Positions 61,113-64,000 of a stretch of DNA of 64,000 nucleotides are shown here, piece by piece. Each line of letters opens with the position of its first letter. Within the stretch, counting starts at the first letter, position 1. The DNA is from Hwanghaeella grinnelliae (GTDB lineage Bacteria > Pseudomonadota > Alphaproteobacteria > UBA8366 > Aestuariispiraceae): the NCBI RefSeq assembly GCF_004005845.1, contig NZ_SADE01000001.1, positions 2,108,001 to 2,172,000 on the forward strand, given 5' to 3'. The position numbers were made by a program, and so were the translations under genes. The notes beneath the pieces were generated by a model. That model was not told where the DNA came from and did not search any database. It saw only the letters and a program-made list of their open reading frames with translations.

Positions 61113-61150
61113 TAAAAAAAATACGGCCCCCGCTTTAAACGGAGGCCGTA
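61113..61150 (-). terminator. terminator of the beta-barrel protein gene
   Basis: The stem ACGGCCTCCG.../...CGGGGGCCGT on the minus strand is followed by eight T. It lies 62 bp after the stop codon at 61212 and closes the porin transcript before the tetrahaem gene. Confidence 0.82.
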
Positions 61151-61211
61151 ATTTTATTACCCATTTCAACCGGTTACCGGGACATCCCAGTATTCGGCCT
61201 TAAGTTTGAGC

Positions 61212-62771
61212 TTAGAACTTGCGGCGCAGTTCAAGACGGGCGCCACGAATATCTTCGTTGTCCGTCCGCCAACCGTAAATTCCGTCCGCCCGAACAATCC
61301 AGGCCGGAGAAATCGGAAGTTGGTAGCGGAAACCGATGGCATATTCGTCATCCGGCACCGCGCGGTTCGCGCTGAACCCGCCGAGCCGCTGCGACGTCGC
61401 CGCTTCCACAACGATCTGCTGGTGCAAGTCGAATAGATACTGAATACCGATCGCGCCGCCATATGCGTCCTGGGCACTGTCGTTCAGTTTCGGGAAGTTC
61501 GTGATGCCCGGGTTCTCGAAAGTGATACCCGTATTCTTCAGAAGGCCTGTATTGTCCGTCAGCGGTTGCGGACGGTCGAAACCAATGAAGAAGTTGGCAT
61601 AAGGAATCAGTGTCGAGGGAAGATGCGTAATCAACGAATTTTCCACCAACAAGACGAAACCGTCTGCCGTCTGATCCGCACCGTTGTCTCGATCCTGACC
61701 GAAGGTCCAGATCGCACGGGCGCTGTTGGAAAGCCATCTGTTGTAGCGTTTTGAGAACGCGACCGTCAGACTGTTGAAGGACTGATCGTCGAACCCGTCA
61801 TGCCCTTCCAGGCGGCCGTATCCGAATTCCCAGTAACCTTCCATGGCTTCCACAAAACCGGCGACGCCATAAACGTCGAGGTTATGTTTCGCGCGCTTGC
61901 CGTTGCCGTCGAGGATCGCGGGATTTTCAACATTATCCCAGCCACCGAAGAAGGTGAAATCCATGTTGGATATGGTCAAGGCAGGGCTGTTTTTCGCCGG
62001 TATGGTGAACGCCGCCCCGGTGAAGATTTCATCCACCCAGACACCATTCTGGAAAATCATCGGCATCAAGCCGAAAGCGACCGGCAGATCGAAGCCTGCG
62101 TCCTTGCCCATCAGACCTGACGCGATCTGACCAATATCACCTTCGAAGAACAGAGCCTCGATATTGCCGTTGATCTGTTCCTCACCGCCGTCTTCGTCAT
62201 CACCGAAGAATTCGTACCGGGTTGCGTTTCCGTCCCGATCAAACGGTTCAACAAGGGCGTGGATACGCTCGGTCCCCGTGAGCTTGAGGTCGATGTCCAG
62301 GTTGGCGTCGATCGCGATCTGGCCGCGTTCGTCGTTACCATTGTCGTTATATTCGACGGCGGTTTTAACGTCCCCATAGATGGCCAAGGCCGGGAAAACG
62401 AGGTTCCGTTCACCAATAATGTTGATACCGGGTTGGAACGGGCCTTCTGTGTACTGAGGCCGCCCCAATTCAAGCAGCGGACGCGGTGTCGGTGCCGGCC
62501 GCTTTGCCCCATAGATCTCAAACTGAGCCTGCGGGTCGTAGGGCTTGTCCTCATAGCTAGGATCGTCCCCAAAATACTCGGGATCGTGCTCCACCTTCGT
62601 CGCTTCGGGCGGAATGATCGATTCCGTTTTGACCCCTTCCGCGGCCCCCCATGCATCTACCGACAGCAACGACAGGCTTAGTGCCGTTGCCGCCAGCAGG
62701 ACCGACATCGCGGCGCCGTGACGCCCGAAAGATGCATCTGAGACCACCTTACTCTCACCAGTTCTTTTCAT
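61212..62771 (-). CDS. outer-membrane beta-barrel protein (putative porin partner of cytochromes)
   Basis: 519 residues. A signal peptide (hydrophobic core AAMSVLLAATALSLSLLSVDAWG, about 20-42) precedes a Pro/Glu-rich periplasmic leader, then many amphipathic beta-strands (e.g. NIIGERNLVFPALAIYGDV, YWEFGYGRLEGHDG, YGGAIGIQYLFDLHQQ, AYAIGFRYQLPI-like). It ends in the C-terminal Phe (ELRRKF) that outer-membrane barrels use for assembly. It lacks a recognised family. It starts 17 bp after the stop of the partial multihaem-type gene, so the two are co-transcribed. Context suggests a porin-cytochrome unit. Confidence 0.75.
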   Translation of the reverse strand: MKRTGESKVVSDASFGRHGAAMSVLLAATALSLSLLSVDAWGAAEGVKTESIIPPEATKVEHDPEYFGDDPSYEDKPYDPQAQFEIYGAKRPAPTPRPLLELGRPQYTEGPFQPGINIIGERNLVFPALAIYGDVKTAVEYNDNGNDERGQIAIDANLDIDLKLTGTERIHALVEPFDRDGNATRYEFFGDDEDGGEEQINGNIEALFFEGDIGQIASGLMGKDAGFDLPVAFGLMPMIFQNGVWVDEIFTGAAFTIPAKNSPALTISNMDFTFFGGWDNVENPAILDGNGKRAKHNLDVYGVAGFVEAMEGYWEFGYGRLEGHDGFDDQSFNSLTVAFSKRYNRWLSNSARAIWTFGQDRDNGADQTADGFVLLVENSLITHLPSTLIPYANFFIGFDRPQPLTDNTGLLKNTGITFENPGITNFPKLNDSAQDAYGGAIGIQYLFDLHQQIVVEAATSQRLGGFSANRAVPDDEYAIGFRYQLPISPAWIVRADGIYGWRTDNEDIRGARLELRRKF

Positions 62772-62788
62772 TGGATTGCCCCAGACCC

Positions 62789-64000
62789 TTAATTAACGTC
62801 GAATTCAACGGTGTAGGCGTGGAAGTCGAGCATCCATTCATTCATGGACTGCTCCATATCCACGGTCGACCCGACGAACTTCATGAAATAGATCGGCTCG
62901 GCGCGGCTACGCAGGCGAACTGACAACTTATACTTACCCGGTTTGGTCAGCAGTTCACCCGGTACAGAGTAGTCGGCCGTCTTGCTGCCCAGCGGCGGGA
63001 TCGAGCGACCTTCCATGCGAACGAAAGGCGCATGGTTCAGGACCGTCGTCGGCTGCGGTGCCGGGCGGAGGAACGGACGTTGGTCGATATCCAGGTTGAT
63101 CGGCAGATACATCTCCCGGTCAGTCCCCTTGACGTTGGTCGTCAAGAACTTGGTCTGCAAGTTGAATATCTGGTCGTCATACGGAACGGTACCGGCCGCC
63201 ACGTCGAGCGAATGGATATCCGCAAAGTCGCCATTGCTGTCGACATAACCGGATTCCCAAACACGTTTACCATCCGGATCGGTCAGGGCGACGTTCAACC
63301 AGATTTCGGGTTGGGCGCCGAGTGAACCGGACGGCAGGTTATGACCTTCGTCGATGTTGTTGATGACATAGGCGAAGTCCAGATCCGAACCGGCCTTGCG
63401 GCTGCCGTCGAAGAACGGACCGTCGATGCGGCTGCCGTTTTCCATGACCTGCTTGCGCAGTTCACGCTTTTCTTCCAGGGCGGCCAAATTGACCTCGATG
63501 ATGGCCCAAGCGTCTTCACGGTCACCGATATCGAACCAGGCGAACGGGAAGTCAACATTCAGGCTGTCCTTCGCAGCATGCAGATCTGCCCTAAATTCCG
63601 GGGACGCCGCCGGGATCGTCGCGTTCAACGCGGCGAGCTTGTCGGCCAAGTCCGCAACCTGTTCTTCGGTCGGCGGATTCCCCCTGAAGCTTTCGAGCGT
63701 TTCGACAACCGCCGTATAGGCATCGTCAAAACCAGCAGCTGCACCGAGATTGCTTTCCACATTGGACAAGCGTGCCGAAACGGCATCGACCAGGGCAGCA
63801 TCGCCCCCCATGTCAGCGGTCAAGTCACGTACCGTGGCAAGCGCCTCACGGGCTTCGTCGAGGGCTTCGTCGGCTCCGTCGGTATCCAGAATACCGTCCA
63901 CCGGTTCCAACCGTGCGAGCATCCGATCGAGGCCCTTCTCGGTTTCAAAACCGACGGTACCGCGTTCGATATTGCGCTCGATGGCTTCCAGACCGTTGAA
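62789..64000 (-). CDS. C-terminal part of a probable multihaem cytochrome (partial, runs off window)
   Basis: The frame is open without a stop from 62789 to the right edge, so at least 403 codons belong to the C-terminal portion; the N-terminus lies outside. The visible part is an all-helical acidic region followed by a beta-sandwich. That beta domain contains FAYVINNIDEGHNLPSGSLG and ALTDPDGKRVWESGYVDSNG, which resemble the GHxLPSG...G..V..SG C-terminal domain of multihaem cytochromes. No CxxCH occurs in the visible part, so haem content is inferred. Immediately upstream of the beta-barrel gene. Confidence 0.6.
   Translation of the reverse strand, partial: FNGLEAIERNIERGTVGFETEKGLDRMLARLEPVDGILDTDGADEALDEAREALATVRDLTADMGGDAALVDAVSARLSNVESNLGAAAGFDDAYTAVVETLESFRGNPPTEEQVADLADKLAALNATIPAASPEFRADLHAAKDSLNVDFPFAWFDIGDREDAWAIIEVNLAALEEKRELRKQVMENGSRIDGPFFDGSRKAGSDLDFAYVINNIDEGHNLPSGSLGAQPEIWLNVALTDPDGKRVWESGYVDSNGDFADIHSLDVAAGTVPYDDQIFNLQTKFLTTNVKGTDREMYLPINLDIDQRPFLRPAPQPTTVLNHAPFVRMEGRSIPPLGSKTADYSVPGELLTKPGKYKLSVRLRSRAEPIYFMKFVGSTVDMEQSMNEWMLDFHAYTVEFDVN

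Overview
The window looks like chromosomal DNA of a free-living, GC-rich alphaproteobacterium, most probably of the Rhodospirillales type. Evidence is the alphaproteobacterial order rpoZ, bifunctional rsh, acpS, lepB, rnc, era; an N-terminally extended ribosomal protein S9; a form II CoxL-like oxidase; and a carnitine-utilisation operon with an AraC/GlxA regulator. No tRNA, rRNA, CRISPR array or insertion sequence was found. Genes are dense on both strands.

Layout. 0-10 kb: a metabolic stretch with a DUF2061 membrane protein, a molybdenum hydroxylase large subunit, a class III aminotransferase, a di-haem cytochrome c peroxidase behind a near-perfect Fur box, 4-hydroxybenzoate hydroxylase (pobA), an N-carbamoylputrescine amidase, a LysR regulator with a methyltransferase, and a haloacid dehalogenase-like HAD enzyme. 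10-19 kb: a large Cache-HAMP-GAF-HD-GYP-like sensor, an unannotated 59-residue gene, a cold shock protein with a long leader, DUF6644-, DUF6152- and DUF533-type proteins, and aconitase B. 19-29 kb: an AT-richer lipoprotein gene, then rplM-rpsI, then an accessory stretch: a TauD-like and a PhyH-like dioxygenase, a methyltransferase, a VPLPA-CTERM-type surface protein, a TetR-MFS efflux pair with a 24-bp perfect palindrome, and a truncated second copy of the CTERM protein. Both CTERM copies carry the same upstream 15-bp palindrome.

29-46 kb: mostly housekeeping genes. These are PaaI, enoyl-CoA hydratase and CoA-binding proteins, hisI, an MFS transporter, a sulfotransferase-like plus class IV aminotransferase pair, the era-rnc-lepB-acpS operon, rsh, rpoZ, and divergently a NYN-domain protein and a family 5 uracil-DNA glycosylase. 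46-54 kb: alpha-carbonic anhydrase, then a five-gene minus-strand operon (BKACE, carnitine dehydrogenase, acyl-CoA dehydrogenase, ADP-forming acyl-CoA synthetase, CaiD-like hydratase) divergent from a CdhR-like regulator. Together these can be read as a route from gamma-butyrobetaine or crotonobetaine through carnitine to glycine betaine. 54-59 kb: gamma-glutamyltransferase, an AhpD-like protein with an ECF41 sigma factor and a matching autoregulatory promoter, a MATE exporter and an aspartate dehydrogenase-like enzyme. 60-64 kb: a tetrahaem cytochrome c, an outer-membrane beta-barrel protein and the C-terminal part of a probable multihaem cytochrome running off the window edge. This group resembles a porin-cytochrome electron conduit.

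The most interesting items are the carnitine/butyrobetaine operon with an ADP-forming ligase and no visible thioesterase, the possible porin-cytochrome cluster, the duplicated CTERM unit around a TetR-MFS cassette, and the ECF41 and Fur sites. Functions were read from motifs and remembered family features; no database search was run.
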